From the NCBI GenBank assembly GCA_002224055.1, contig AZLU01000256.1, forward strand, positions 1-56,597: DNA of 56,597 nt, given 5' to 3'. The notes under the pieces are model-generated. The model was not told the origin of the DNA and did no database searches. It was given only the letters and a program-made list of their open reading frames with translations. The DNA comes from Pezizomycotina sp. ARF18 (lineage: Eukaryota > Ascomycota). Both the position numbers and the translations under genes were made by a program. Positions 36,822 through 49,313 of this stretch are shown one piece after another (position 1 is the stretch's first letter; every line of letters begins with the position of its first letter).

Positions 36822-39800
36822 ATGACGAGATGGAAGATTTCGGGGCGTTTACTTTTGCCTTCCTCATGGCTATCAGTTTTACTTGGTGTGGTACCACTGT
36901 TCGCGATAGGGTGCGACGCCGCGCGAATAGCAACATTCAGCGAATGCATGAATCCGCCAACAAATCCAGGGAACCCATACTTTAAGCCGCTCGCAGTCGA
37001 CGCGAAGTTCGGGTCCTCCCAGCCTTATACCCTTTCGTTGCAGGTCTACGGTAATGTGACGTCCGGAGGGAGTCTAAAAGCGTCATACGGTGATGCAGAG
37101 AGTGAGTGCTGCTCGGATTTGTTGCCCAAAACAGTTGCTTTGCTATCGAAAGATAGTCCTCTATACATGTACATTTGAGGCTGTTTCTGAGGCTATTTAC
37201 TTAACAGAGACCGTATCCGTCGTAGAAGCACCAGCACTAACTATCGAACAATCTAGCAACGCTAAAACGCACCGTTAACGTTCTTTCTTACACACCGTAC
37301 TCGAATTCTCAGAATTTTGTCTCTCCGCACGCCCGGGATGTCCGCTGAAGCCCGCGCCAGGCAATGATACGTAAGGAAGACCTTTTTTCCTTGCTAGTTT
37401 AAAAGCTTAGGGCATGTGCTGATTTCTTGTAGCTCGATCTGTCAATACTGCCGAGTTTCACTTTTTCGCATGAGATGCAGAGTTCCTACGCATTCAGCAC
37501 ATTTTCAACAAATTTTCGGATCATCCTCAGTGACAATCCTCACATTGACGCTGGCTGTATTGATATAAGCGTGACCCCATGTCTGGGGATGGGTTTATCG
37601 AGCGTCCTGAGTTTTATACCGCTTGGAATTTTGGTTATGTCTGGGATAGCCACCATTGTGGCAGCTATTTTCAACCCTTGGACTGGCACGGCCGACGTAT
37701 TCGAATGGAGCAGCAACTACGGTCGCGATGTCGACATGTTACGTTTGGTGACGCCGGGCTTCGCGGACTGTCTTCAATATATTCAGTTCGCCGTTTTCAC
37801 GAGTGCACTTTCCCTCAATTACCCCGGATTTTTTCAGCCTGCGGTTTCCCAGGCTTCCTGGAGTATATTGATGTTTAGCATGGGGCCGGTGAGCGGTTCA
37901 TCGCAAAGCAGGCTTTTTGATAATGTGTATACGCCCGATGCAACCTACGGGCTCGAATCATTCAGTCAGCTCGTTGGTGTTGGATCAGCGGAGGATATCT
38001 GGGCAGCATTCATGATAATATTTGCGGCTATTCTTGGAGGTGTCGTAGCGGGCGTGATCGTAATGGGATTCTTCCGTTGGGTATTGAAGCTCGCCAAAGT
38101 TTTTGAAAGCGGAGACCTCCGAAACAAGAATATCCCATTTTTGGGCGGTATGGTTATCAGGATGGTTTACAATTACATGCTTCTTCCGCTACTATCACTC
38201 AGCGCCTTTCAGCTTGTCATTGCGAAAAACAGTCCGGCATCGGTCGTTGCCGTTGCAGCAGTCGTTTTGTTCCTTTTTGTTGTGGTGACTTATTTTTTGC
38301 TCCGCAAAATCAGCTTATACAAGCCTCGAACGCCGCTTTACGACGAATTGCCTACACTACTCCTTTATGGCCCGCTATACAACACATACGATGAAGCCGC
38401 GACTCTATTTTGCGTTGTTTACGTACTGATTAACGTCCTTCGTGCTATTGCTATTGGGTTTATTCAGGCGTCGGGAATCGCCCAGCTCACATTGCTGGCA
38501 ATTTGCGAGGTGGTAATGATATTGGCTCTCAACGCATTCCGACCATACGACCCGAAAACATCGATGAACCTCTACCAAACTTTCTTCAGCATCATTAGGC
38601 TTCTGACTGTGCTTTTCCAAATTGCGTTTATCCCAAGTTTGGGAATTGGGGATGCTGAGCGGGCTGGGTTGGCTATGTTATCCTTGTCATGCATGGTGTG
38701 GTGTTAGTGTTTGGATTTTTATGAACTCTGTACAGACCGTGGTCGAAGTCGGCGCTCGCCAGCTAGGAGCTGGCGAAAGTGAAAGTGGGGCCACGAGAGG
38801 CGCATTAGCGAAGGTAAATATATCTCCGGCCTACTGTCTATTTTCGCTTTTTTTTTTTTTTTTCAACCAAAATATGAATACCCGCCCCGTAAACTGAAGC
38901 GAAGTCGCATTCTAACTAAATATGAAATCACCAGGTTTTCGGGAAACGTCAGCTTTCACGTCGTACCAACCGAAGGGATACCGTGCACCGCCCCATCTCC
39001 CACGCGAGTTTCGGGAACAGCGGTGGTATACCGTTGTCCCATGATGACCCTCACAGGTCAGGTTCGATGGCGAGCCCAGCGTTGAACCCGCCAGTTGCTT
39101 ACGGAAATAGCTCGGCTGTTTTATTAGATGGTGGTCATGTGCAGGGATCAGGGTCCGAGAATGGCATGGGCCGGAACCCAGCCCCGGATTTGGCCGACAA
39201 TACGGCATACCCATACGGGCAGTGGAAGCACCGGCTACACACCAAACACACCTGGCGCAAACAGCAATTTCTCATACTTTGGAGGAACGGCCGCTGCGGC
39301 TGGCGTAGCAGGAGCAGTAGCCAACCGTCCTGGTGGACTCGCTGTTCCTGGTGGCGGACTAGCTGAAGGCAATCCATACTACAGACCCCTCGACAAAACA
39401 GAACAGAGCCGCCCTCGACCTTTCAGTCTCGTAGTGCTGGAGGTTCTGTGGCGAGCAATGACTTCCTTGGAAGCAACCCACGTAGGCACAGCCAACTTTC
39501 GAATGTCAGCGCCGGTGAGATTGGTAGGGCGTTCGGGGAGACGACGGGGGACTGAGCACCCGTGCTACATCTATGCTTTCCGACCCTCGACGTGGAAGGA
39601 CAGATTACTACGCCGTTAGGGAAGTGGACCAGTACTACCGCCCTGGAGAGGATGGTGAGCTAGTAGAGGAACCTCTCGAAGACCAACCTGTTGGACACGA
39701 ACCTTTGTCAAACCAACCAGGTAGGAACTTGGCACCGGGCCGGCGGATCCAACTGGACCTGTGTCAACTGTCAGGTCTTGGTTTTTGGGCAGGTTTGGGA

Positions 39801-40590
39801 AGCCTAAGAAGGAGGAATCAAAGGGATTCGAAGTTGTAGGAAGACGGCGGCGTCCGCCTCCGATGATGCAACGCTCCATGCCTCCAGCTGGAGGTTCGGT
39901 TGCAGGAGATGAACCTCCGAACACGGCGATGGAAATGGTGGATAGGGACCGAGCGAACATGGAAGAAGGCGCCGTTAGGACCGTGGGTGAAAGAGCTTCC
40001 CGTACGATGGTTCTGACTCCGAAAGCCAGTACTCCGACGAAGATGACGATGATGACGGAGTGGGAACCCCGAGGCCGAACTCGCGCATTACTGAATTGCC
40101 GCCCGTGCTGCCGGGCATTGACGCCGGCGGAGATATAGAACTCGGCAGAGATTTGTCAAGGCGGTCGACGAAACGTAGCAACCAAAGCGTGCCGCCGTCT
40201 GTGCCGAGAAAATCGTCTCGACGAAAGAGGCGTCCGCCTGCTCCCATCACGACAAGTCCCCCGTCCAGAGCTTACAATCTGCTCCCGAGCCAGACGCCCG
40301 AGTCTCTTGGCGTCCAAGCTTACGATCCTCCCGTGCACATGAACACTTCCGCCCACCGTCTTCCGTTCACGTCTTCCACACCGCCTCAAGTTGGCGGGAA
40401 CAGGGAGTCAAGCTACTCTGTCGCGGACTCCTTCCTATCGCCGGATAAGCGGTCCGGTACCGCAGATAGCGACTCCAATCGTCCCGCCAGCGTCGGTAAT
40501 GTTCAGAGACGGCTTGTCGAAGACTTCATACGAACCAGCGACGATAGATTCATCGGCCTTGGGAGCCAAGCTGAGCTCGTGGAGGCATAA
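36822..40590 (+). CDS. TRP-like membrane protein with ML-like domain (Flc/Pkd2 family)
   Basis: Fungal Flc/Pkd2 proteins act in calcium handling, wall integrity and possibly FAD or lipid transport. The ATG at 36822 starts a signal peptide (LLLPSSWLSVLLGVVPLFAIGC) followed by the Cys-containing ML-like domain: ATFSECMN, then after an intron at 37102-37207 the stretch VLSYTPYSNS and CPL. An intron at 37371-37432 leads to SYAFSTFSTNFRI. The membrane part (37560-38720) has about eight or nine hydrophobic helices, including SVLSFIPLGILVMSGIATI, FMIIFAAILGGVVAGVIVMG, YNYMLLPLLSLSAFQL and LLAICEVVMILALNAFRPYD. It ends with the family-type NSVQTVVEVGARQLGAG, an intron at 38814-38934 and VFGKRQLSRR. 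A long disordered cytosolic tail follows (DSESQYSDEDDDDD, many Ser/Pro), stop at 40590. Frame changes occur near 37263, 38720, 39985 and elsewhere in the tail. Confidence 0.85.
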
Positions 40591-42285
40591 ATAGCCAAGG
40601 AAGTAGCGCGACTCCGAGTGATGTTAGCGGCAACGTACGAAAGCGATCGCCTTCGAATAGGGACCAGGAACCCCATGCGCTATGACCTCTTCCTTTTCCC
40701 AGATATTGTTGATTTGCCTTTCTTCAAAGTAAATATTTGATTTGCTTGGACCTTTTTGGTATCCTTTTTTTCTATGAGTTATTTCATTTTAAAACAAAAG
40801 CATTCGGAATTTTGGGAACGGGGGGGCTTCTAGTCGGTAGTGTTTTTTTTTGATACTGGTGTCTTTTCTTTCTCCCCCCCACATTTTCGTTGGCAAATAT
40901 TTCATATGAATCCACGAATTGTACAAACATTTTTCACCCTTTAGCTTTCCCCTTCCCTCCTGCGTCCAGTACATTTGCAGTTTTGTTTTTCTTGTATCAT
41001 TTTCAGGCGTAAAAACATGATCTTTCGGCTTTTTTCTTCTTTTTCTTTTTTGCTCAATGAAAGACTGTATACCCCTTTAATAATGCTTATTTTACAAGTA
41101 TTCTAATCATATACATCATTGATCATAATATACCCCTTAAAACTTCAGGTGTGCAAAAGTTTTTTTTTTTTTTTTTGCCATATACACATTCAAATATAAC
41201 GTGTCATTTTCTTATAAATTTAATCCTTTGTTAACTGGCTTTTCTTTTCCACATGGCAACAATGTTTTTCCGTATTTGCTGATGTATTTTAACAGACATT
41301 CTGATATATTTTAAATAGACATCTAGCTATGATGGAGTACTGTCCAACTAGTAACCTCACGACTATACCTAGGTAATTCGAAACGCGCATGTTCAATGAT
41401 GCCCATCTGTGTGTCCGATCGAATTCATCACATCTCGCAATTTTGATGCAGCTTACTCTTTTATCGGGACGGGCATGGCAGGGTTCCGGTTATGTTACTT
41501 AATCTTGCTTGCTATAATAGAACGAATATAGGCGCGTGTGGTGATGTGACCATGTAGCAACGAGCTTCATTAACCAAATTACCAACCAGTAAACTGCCCT
41601 GCTCGGTTCAGCTTGGTTTATACCCTTTCAGCAAAGCTCCGGCAGCTCGAAACCCCGCAAATACAGCTTCCGCGTCGCCCCAATTCGATTTTAGAGGGTA
41701 GCCTACCGCTAGAATAGCTCGGGTTCGTGCTGCGGGCTCGATTAAAAGCTGTTGTGTTGAGTGAGTCAGCTTCTCTCGAAAGGGCGCGAACAATGTCGAG
41801 ATTGCACTGCTCCGAGCTTCATGTTAGCTTAGCTAATATCAGAAAAGAAACCCTTACGGACCCAATCGCTCATGATGAGGGATTTCCTCGAGGACCTCTT
41901 GCCGCCGTAACGTCGATGCCGGCTTCGGAATTCACCGAATACAGCGCCGCTTTTAGCCGAGTTTTTTTTAGGGTATTCGGGGGGAAAAACGTGTCTTCGG
42001 TGGAGGGTTACCAAGGGGGTCCACTAAAAGACGAAAGCGAGAATGTCGGCGCTATCACCGCTAAATGCATGAAAAGTGACTGGCTGGACTATACAAAACA
42101 GCACTAGCAAACTTTCTAGGCTCCACCGGAAACCGAAAAACTATAAATATTTCTTCATGCCCTCTCGGAGAATTCTAGATCTTCTTAAACTCTACACAAA
42201 ACATCGTCCCCCGATTTTCGAATTGAGTCTTTTTTTGAACATCGTCGGTTGGAATTTGTTGAAAGGATATAGATAGCAATACACA
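40591..42285. other. Intergenic, no supported gene
   Basis: T-rich sequence after the TRP-like gene, then mixed sequence before the amidase start. A plus-strand frame at 41727-42107 and a minus frame at 41608-41793 are open but show no motif. Confidence 0.55.
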
Positions 42286-44486
42286 ATGTTTAGCTATCTC
42301 GCTCACAAGCGGGATTGGTACGTTCTAAGCTTTCTTATCTTGAATTGTCGTTTCCCCCGCCGTTCTTATCGGTCACTACCCGCTCAAAAGAGCACGCGAC
42401 AGCTCCGATGGAGCTCAATTGAGCTACAACGTGCTTTTATAATCTCATAATCTGAGTTTATAACCTTGCTAACGTACCTCTACAGCAAGATCAAGCAGAA
42501 TGAGCGCGCGGCGAAGATTGCCAATCTCCCATCGTCGTACCACTCTGCTATCTCCCCGGACGAAAAGAACATCCTTTCGACCCCCATTGGGACCACCGCC
42601 GAGCGCGTCAGGAATAAAGAATGGCAGCCGATTGATATCCTGAGGGCGTACGGCAAGAAGACCGTCAGGGCGCACGAAGCGACGAATTGCATTACTGAGC
42701 TGATGATCGATGAGGCCGAAGGGTGGCTTAAAGAGGGGAGCATCAATCTGGATGGTATGGGACTACTTCTCTCCTAGTTTGGGCTCAATTGAGGTGACCT
42801 AGCTAAATTCCGATATTTTTTTTAGGCCCGCTCGCCGGAGTCCCCATCTCAATGAAGGACACCGTCGCCGTCAAGGGCGTAGACTACTGTATGGGCTACT
42901 CGAAGCTGATACACAAGCCCGCGACAATGGACAGTCCCTAACCCGTATCCTCAAGGACGCCGGCGCCATCCCCTACGTCAAAACGAACATTCCCATCACC
43001 CTCCTCAGCTTCGAAAGCACAAACGACGTCTTCGGCCGCACGATGAACCCGCACAACAAGGACTATTCCCCGGGAGGCAGCACGGGAGGAGAATCGGCAC
43101 TTCTGGCGTACGGCGGTAGCCGCATCGGTATCGGTACCGACGTGGCGGGTAGCGTCCGCATCCCCGCGCACTTTTCGGGCATTTACACGGTGCGATGCTC
43201 GACGGGCCGCTTTTCTAAGAGTATGAATACTAGTTGTATGCCTGGGCAGGAAGGTGTTATGGCGGTGTATTCGCCGATGGCGAGGACTTTGGAGGATCTC
43301 ACGTACTTCTTTAGAAGTTACTTTTCGATGAAGCCGTGGGAGTACGATCATCACGTCCACCCGATCCCGTGGAGAGAAGAGGAGTATGAGAAAGGGAAGG
43401 GTAAAGTTAGGTGGGGGGTCTATAGAGATGATGGTAGGTGGGAATCAAGGTTTGACAGCGGAGTTTAAAGAAGCGATTGCTAACTTGTGTTGAGTTCAGG
43501 CGTCGTAACGCCATCCCCAGCGTGTATGCGTGCTCTCGATATGGTCATCGATGCCCTAAGAGCTGAAGGCGACGAAGTCGTTGAACTGTGAGTAAAAAGA
43601 GAAAGCTACTTCCAGAAAATGGAAGTTGCCCCCGATTTCAACCAGACATACTGAACAATACCCGCAGCTCCGGCGAACCATCCTCCTACAAAGGTCTCCA
43701 GCTCGCCGCGAAGCTGCTAAACTCCGACGGCGGCAACACCTTCTCCCGCTTCTTCCGCTCCTTCTTCGAGTACAACGATGCCGGCGTAGCCAACATGACG
43801 CGGTGGTTCAAGACCCCCTGGATAATCAAGAAGATCTACGCCCTCTTCGTCCGCTACGTCTACCGTGACGAGATCTGGGCAGGGCTGCTGGAGGACTGGA
43901 GCGAGAGGACGACGGAAGACCAGTGGAAGCTCGTTACCCAAAGGGAGATTTACCGATACGAGTGGCACGAGTGGTGGAAGAAGCAAGGTGTCGATTTGAT
44001 CCTTTCGGTTCCGAATGCGACCCCGGCTGTTCCTAAAGATGGGATGAAGAATAGCGTTAGTAGTTGCGGATATACGTTTTTGTTCAACTTGGTGGGTACT
44101 TTTTTCTGGGTCTCTAGATGCGCGGTGTTTTGCCGGCTTCGTCTTCCTCTATTTCCCAGCATCTTAACCCCTTTCTCCAATGTTTTATAACTCTGACACA
44201 CCTTTCACCTTCCAAACAGCTCGATTACGCCGCCGGTACCCTCCCAGTAACGCACGTGGACGCCGCAAAGGATGCTCTCCCCTCGACGTTCAACATCAAG
44301 AAGCTCAACGGCGTCGCGCGCGGTGCCTACCTAAACTACGACGCCGCGAAGATGCACGGTCTCCCCGTCGGCGTGCAGGTCGTCGGCAGGCGTTTGGAGG
44401 AGGAGAAGGTCCTCGGTGCTATGGAGAGGATCGAGGGCGCGTTGGAAAAGAAGGGTGAGAAGTATGATCTTTTAGAAGTCGATTGA
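42286..44486 (+). CDS. Amidase-signature family enzyme
   Basis: Amidase-signature hydrolases cleave carboxamides with a Ser-cisSer-Lys triad; fungal members include acetamidases and fatty-acid amide hydrolases. The ATG at 42286 gives MFSYLAHKRD. Five introns are clear: 42318-42485, 42755-42825, 43434-43499, 43588-43667 and 44092-44219. The catalytic Lys lies in GPLAGVPISMKDTVAVKG (near 42850), the cis-Ser in SPGGSTGGES (near 43075) and the nucleophile in GTDVAGSVRIPA (near 43150). Helical substrate-side sequences follow (SRFFRSFFEYNDAGVANMTRWF). The C-terminus LPVGVQVVGRRLEEEKVLG is typical; stop at 44486. The usual second Ser of GGSSGGE is Thr here. One frame break near 42937 fits CCCC read as CCC; otherwise the gene is intact, the cleanest in the window. 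Substrate cannot be told from sequence. Confidence 0.92.
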
Positions 44487-47295
44487 GAACATTTCGTTAA
44501 AACGTGAAGAGGTGGGCTTTTGCTTTTGATAAGATGTTACGGTTGTTACGCTACTACGAGTTTTCTATCGAAAAACGTTACGAGCAGGAAGGAGCCTTCT
44601 GAGAGGTTACAATGGTGGTATCGTTCTAGTTTTTGTACGACATCTACTTTGAATTTCGCTTTTGTGAATATTACCAAAAAGGCCTCCAAAGTACTTATTA
44701 AGCAGTTATAAGTGTATATTCAATATTTAGTCTGCAAAAAACAGATCCCGACATGCACTCACATTCTGTCCCGCATCAATATTATAATTCTAAATGCTGT
44801 ACCGAAAGTACCGGAGGGCAAAGAGTTGGGCACGAGAAAATGCTGTAGAGAAAAAAGAGATATAACATTAAAGAAGCATTGATACACCAGCCACCATCTA
44901 CCGCGGGTACTCAACGCCCTCTCCCACGGCACTATCGCCATTACTTTCTCCCACTCCCTCGTATTTTCAAATTTCCTCTGTTGGTAATAACCCGACGGGC
45001 ATATAGACTACTGAACCAGACCTTAAACAAGTCTGCTTTACGTAATAAATAACCCTAAGGCAGGTGCGGGTAAGGTACGCCGTGAGAACATATAACCTAT
45101 CGATGTAAATCCTCAGCTGATTACTAGTGTAAATCCTCTTCATCGATGTAAATCTCCACAGCTGATCAGGGTTTGGTTGGGCCACTGGATCAGTCGCAGA
45201 TGACGATTGGACAGTGGTTTATACTTTTGCTGGCAGGCTCGAATCTCATTGTTATTCTTTTTTTTTTTTTTTTTTTTTGATATGATATTATTAGCTTAAA
45301 CTTTTTAGTCTTTTTAACGTGAACTGCCATCTTACGCGGCTGAGTGAATGGTTTGATACTCGAATACTAAAGCATTGGATATCCGTGCTAACTTTGTGAG
45401 ACGGTGTGTACTTTCTCCCTCCATAGTAACCCTTTCAGCAGATGAGGAAAGGTACCGAGGACCGCAGAGCAGTGGTTCTCGATCTCCTCGAGCCAATGGC
45501 ATATACCTTTGTCTTCGCAGAATGGACTGAAGGTCTAACTCCGCAAATGAATTTATATTATATCAGAGATATCTGCAGCAGTCAAACTACAAACGTGTAC
45601 AAAGTTCTTGTTCTGTTCCTTCGTCTCGAGCTCATCGCGCTGCAGCGTTAGAGAGAGTTTCCCTTATGCATCCAGGGCGATGCCTTCTCGTTTCTAGATT
45701 GAGCAAAAAAAGAAAAAAAAGAAAGAAAAAGAAAGAAAAAGAAAGAAAAAGAAAGAAAAAGAAAAGAAAAGAAAGAAAAAGAAAAGAAAAGAAAGGAAAA
45801 GAAAGAAAAGAAAAAGGGGAGAGAGAGGGAGAAATGCTTTACATGATAACCCGGAAGTAGGCGTCGTAGATGCTTCTGAAAAGCACTACATTCTGAGCCC
45901 TTGAAGATTTTACGATGCTTCACGACATGCACCTACCGTCAGTGGATCGCCTTTCATGCCTTGTTGACCCAATTAACTTTGCCGGTCTTTGCTTCTTCTG
46001 TTTCTTTCTAATTGCAATGTTACATTTCTCTCGCAGAGAGCCTGCAAGACAAGTGGCAGATGTCAAATCATCACACGACACTTCAACTGCCGGAAGCATC
46101 ATTACCAACATCAAGAACTTACAACATACAACCCACAACGAAAGAAGACCGAAAGCTCCAAGCATATCATCGAAAAATTCTGGAACTCCAGGGTCCACTT
46201 TTGCTAAATATAACCCATCTAGTCAATTGCCATCATTTTGACATTAAACCTTAATACCTATCCTTGAGGAGATCTACAAACAGGGTGAATTACGAGCATC
46301 ACAACCACGGAATGAATACAGGCAAATAAAGAGCGAGTTTCTTTTGTCTCTTCTCGGTGAGTGCGGAAATAACACCGACCAGCCCGACCGTGTCTTTCGT
46401 CGGTTGGATACTAAGTGTGGTGGGCCAGCAGGAACATTAGCCCAACTTTGGGAACTCGTAATTTTTTTTTTTTAAAAAAAATAAAAATAAAAATTTTTTT
46501 GGTTGGAAAGGAATCAATCTTTTTTTTTTTTTTCTTTTTTTTTTAAACGTTCAGATATTACATCAGCACCATATCAATTGATACATTTTTAAAAAGTATC
46601 TAAGTAATCTTTATTTCCCACTTTTAGCAGTATTCTCCCCTCTTTACTGCGGCACCTTTTCTTCACAACGCAATTTGTAAAGCGACATTTCCAACTGGAA
46701 AACCCCGGCCTTGTGGCACTCACATTCCTCGAGTATGCAGTTCTACGATGACTTCTAGTTGCATATAAAACGTCTTGAGATGAAACAACTGGCACAAGCT
46801 TGAAGGCTACGAATATCACGAGCGGCCATTTCAGCTACATCGAAAAGGAATTTACATTAGGGCTTCAAGTTAGATTAAGTGCTAGATGATATGAGTACCA
46901 ATTCTAATATTAAATTGGATGTTAGGACTACGCAAATGAATGCAATGATATGATATTAATGAAGGGGCAGCAAGCACCTGAATTGAGTAAAAAAATATAG
47001 AGTAGAGGTCGGCCTACGAGGAAAAGTGAAACGGCGCCCCGGTTAATTACAGGCTAAAAAAGGGCTGGTCACGAGACCGGGGTGCTGGAAAACGAGCGTA
47101 GAGGGAGGAAATTAAATTCAATCAAGAAAATACCAACCACGACACTTTCTCGATTATTACTGTTTATCGCCAAACCAGCCAACAACAACTAACCGCAATC
47201 CAAAAGACCAAATAACCAACGATCAGCACGAAAAAAACAGTTATTATAAAGATCTTGGAGTCGAGGACCGTCTCTTCCTAACAATAATACTTCAT
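44487..47295. other. Intergenic between convergent genes, no supported gene
   Basis: AT-rich spacer. It includes a T21 run at 45258-45278, a 130-base all-purine block at 45705-45834 and short direct repeats of atcgatgtaaatc near 45099 and 45142. Open frames are short and motif-free. Confidence 0.55.
45705..45834. repeat. All-purine (GAAA/GAAAAA)n tract, 130 bases
   Basis: Uninterrupted A/G on the plus strand made of GAAA, GAAAAA and GAAAA units, ending in a G-rich gagagaggga part. Polypurine mirror repeats of this kind can form triplex DNA. Confidence 0.9.
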
Positions 47296-49313
47296 TTATA
47301 AGGGATCGGACATCCCGCGTTTGCCTCTGTCAACATCTTCAGAGGATGGGACAGGGTCTTGGGGGTTCTGGCCGGAAACACTCCGTCGTTTGTCCTCTGC
47401 CGATTCGACCACGATCACCGATTGCTGGATATCAGGGGTAGCAGGAATCCACCTTTGAACTTCGCCGCCTGCGCGCATCCGGTCAGTTCGTTGCGGATAC
47501 CATCTAGCATCCAGAATTTGTTCTGCTTGATCCGGTGTTCAAAATTCTGAAAACATGCCGCTTGGCAATTGGTCGCCGAGGGCTCCCCCAGGAAGAGCGC
47601 GGTACCCGAGGCTCGTCTCACAGATTCGTCGTCCACTTCCGTTCGCCAGATGATTGAGTTGGCGACATTGAAGACGCTGGATCGCTGCCAATGGTACTCT
47701 GCACCGGCGACGAGCGCACGCCTGGCCTCGCCCTTTACGAGATGACCAGTGGATATTTCCTCCCTCTTATTCCAGTACACGGGTATTGGCAATGAATACC
47801 TTGGTGGCACGCAGAATCGCATCCGGAGATGCAAAGTTCCCGTCGATCTTGGGCAGGTTTGGTGCATCCCGTAAGGTAGGCATATCACCTCCGTTTGGTT
47901 CTTTTGTTATTAAGGAGAGGTCGTGCTGATATCCGTAGGGAAATGGCAATGTCCCTGCGTATATTAGATCGTCATAGCAGCTGGTAATCGTTCCAATTTC
48001 TCTTGTTGAGTCTGCTACAAAGACCTTCGTGGCAAGGGGAGAGTGTTTTCCAGTGCGTCGCCCCCATGCACTCCCGTAACCAAACCCCTTTAATGTCTCG
48101 ATCATACTGGCAGCTACATTTTTTACGAAGTGGCGTATTCGGGAGTCCTCCTGAACTCGCCGAGGGAACCCAAGCGTGGGTCGTTATTGTCCAGCAATCA
48201 AAGTTATCCTGAGGCCGACGGATTCGGAGCCCGACGCAGCCGTATACATTGATGACTTCGTCAGCGTTTCTCGCAACTTGCATACCCGAGGTTAGAAAAT
48301 TCGATGTCGGCGCGGCGCTTAGGACGACGAGTGAGTACGTCAGTCCGAATAAAGCTGCTGGCAACCGGAACTTTCTCTGCTCCCTGATTTTCTTTTTGTT
48401 TTCGAACAAAACCTCTACCGAACCCCAATCAAAACGCGAAGACCCACGGCCAAGGGAAAATACTGCGCCGCAGCTTTGAGAAGCCCATCGGGGATGAACT
48501 CTCGCGGATTCACACGTGGAAAAGGGTCCGGAAGGGTTCCCTCCACTTCGAGGTTAGCACAGTGTAAATGCACGCCGCAGCCGGCGATTTCAAGTGGGAA
48601 CTCCACTTTCCCGCATCTTTCAAAGAGGGCCTGATAGACCTGAGGTCCAAGACCCATATTCGGTTCGCAGCATCAAAGTAAATGCGTTTATAGCGGGCTA
48701 GGACGGGGTGATGGGTGCGTAGTGTCTTGAGCGCATCAATGTTTTCCTCCACAATGGATGCAAAGCGGCCGTAAAATTCGGCACACGCTTCCTCGGTCCC
48801 CATGAGACCTTCGCGAGAGTAGCCGACCGAAGACTCCTCCTCCACTATCTTCCGGGACTCGGTCTCTAACATATCCGCCATCTGCTTCACGTTTTTCTCA
48901 TACACGGCGAGCGAAGGGACACGGTCGGAATTCGGAGCGACAGCGGAGCTGTTGGCAGCGATTGGTTTTAGACGGGGGCGATAGAAGGGTTGCGGACCGG
49001 CGAAGGTAGACAGTTTCCGCATCTTTGCTGGACGGGGTGAGGAGACTGCAGCCGACTGTTCATTCTCATCGTCGTCGCTGCTGCTCGTAGGATTTGATGG
49101 TTTGGCACGATGTATGAGGCGGCGTTTGCTGGGGGTTTCGAGCTCATGGTCGCCACGCTCGAAGACGTAGACGGCATGACAGCGGTATTTAGTTTTGAAC
49201 CGCCCGGGCGGGAGGGGGTTTGGGGAAATCGAATGCACAGGGTGAGAGGCAGCGGGAGGAAGGTAAGCGGGAGGAATGTGGCGGAAAGCCTCTGATGGAT
49301 AAGGAGGACGCAA
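47296..49313 (-). CDS. Conserved fungal protein of unknown function, protease-like C-terminal motif
   Basis: The ATG at 49313 opens a Pro-rich, then Ser/Asp-rich N-terminus (KPSNPTSSSDDDENEQSAAV). A helical part follows (YEKNVKQMADMLETESRKIV; EENIDALKTLRTHHPVLARY). The C-terminal domain contains FIPDGLLKAAAQYFPLAVGLRV, GCVGLRIRRPQDNFDCWTIT followed by THAWV, KVFVADSTREIGTITSCYDD, LPFPYGYQHDLSLIT, IIWRTEVDDESVRRASGTAL, then NCQAACFQNFE and FKGGFLLP. I recall this string of motifs from uncharacterised proteins of many filamentous ascomycetes. A TTHA.V segment early and a (G)xSG(S) segment late resemble the His and Ser sites of trypsin-like folds; that link is inference and the Gly before Ser is Ala here. 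The C-terminal reading needs a shift after GGFLLP to reach DIQQSVIVVESAEDK and the stop at 47296. Other shifts lie near 48650, 48410 and 48050. Confidence 0.55.

Noticed and set aside
42938-43360. 140-codon minus-strand frame inside the amidase
   Set aside because: The plus strand holds the amidase catalytic motifs and splice sites; this is a shadow.
4327-44486. Treating each broken gene as a pseudogene
   Set aside because: Catalytic residues, zinc ligands and splice sites are retained and the breaks are mostly one-base homopolymer losses in all genes, so I annotated them as CDS with frame problems.
45180-45260. Possible tRNA B-box-like ggctcgaatctc
   Set aside because: No matching A-box, acceptor stem or anticodon arm could be folded around it.
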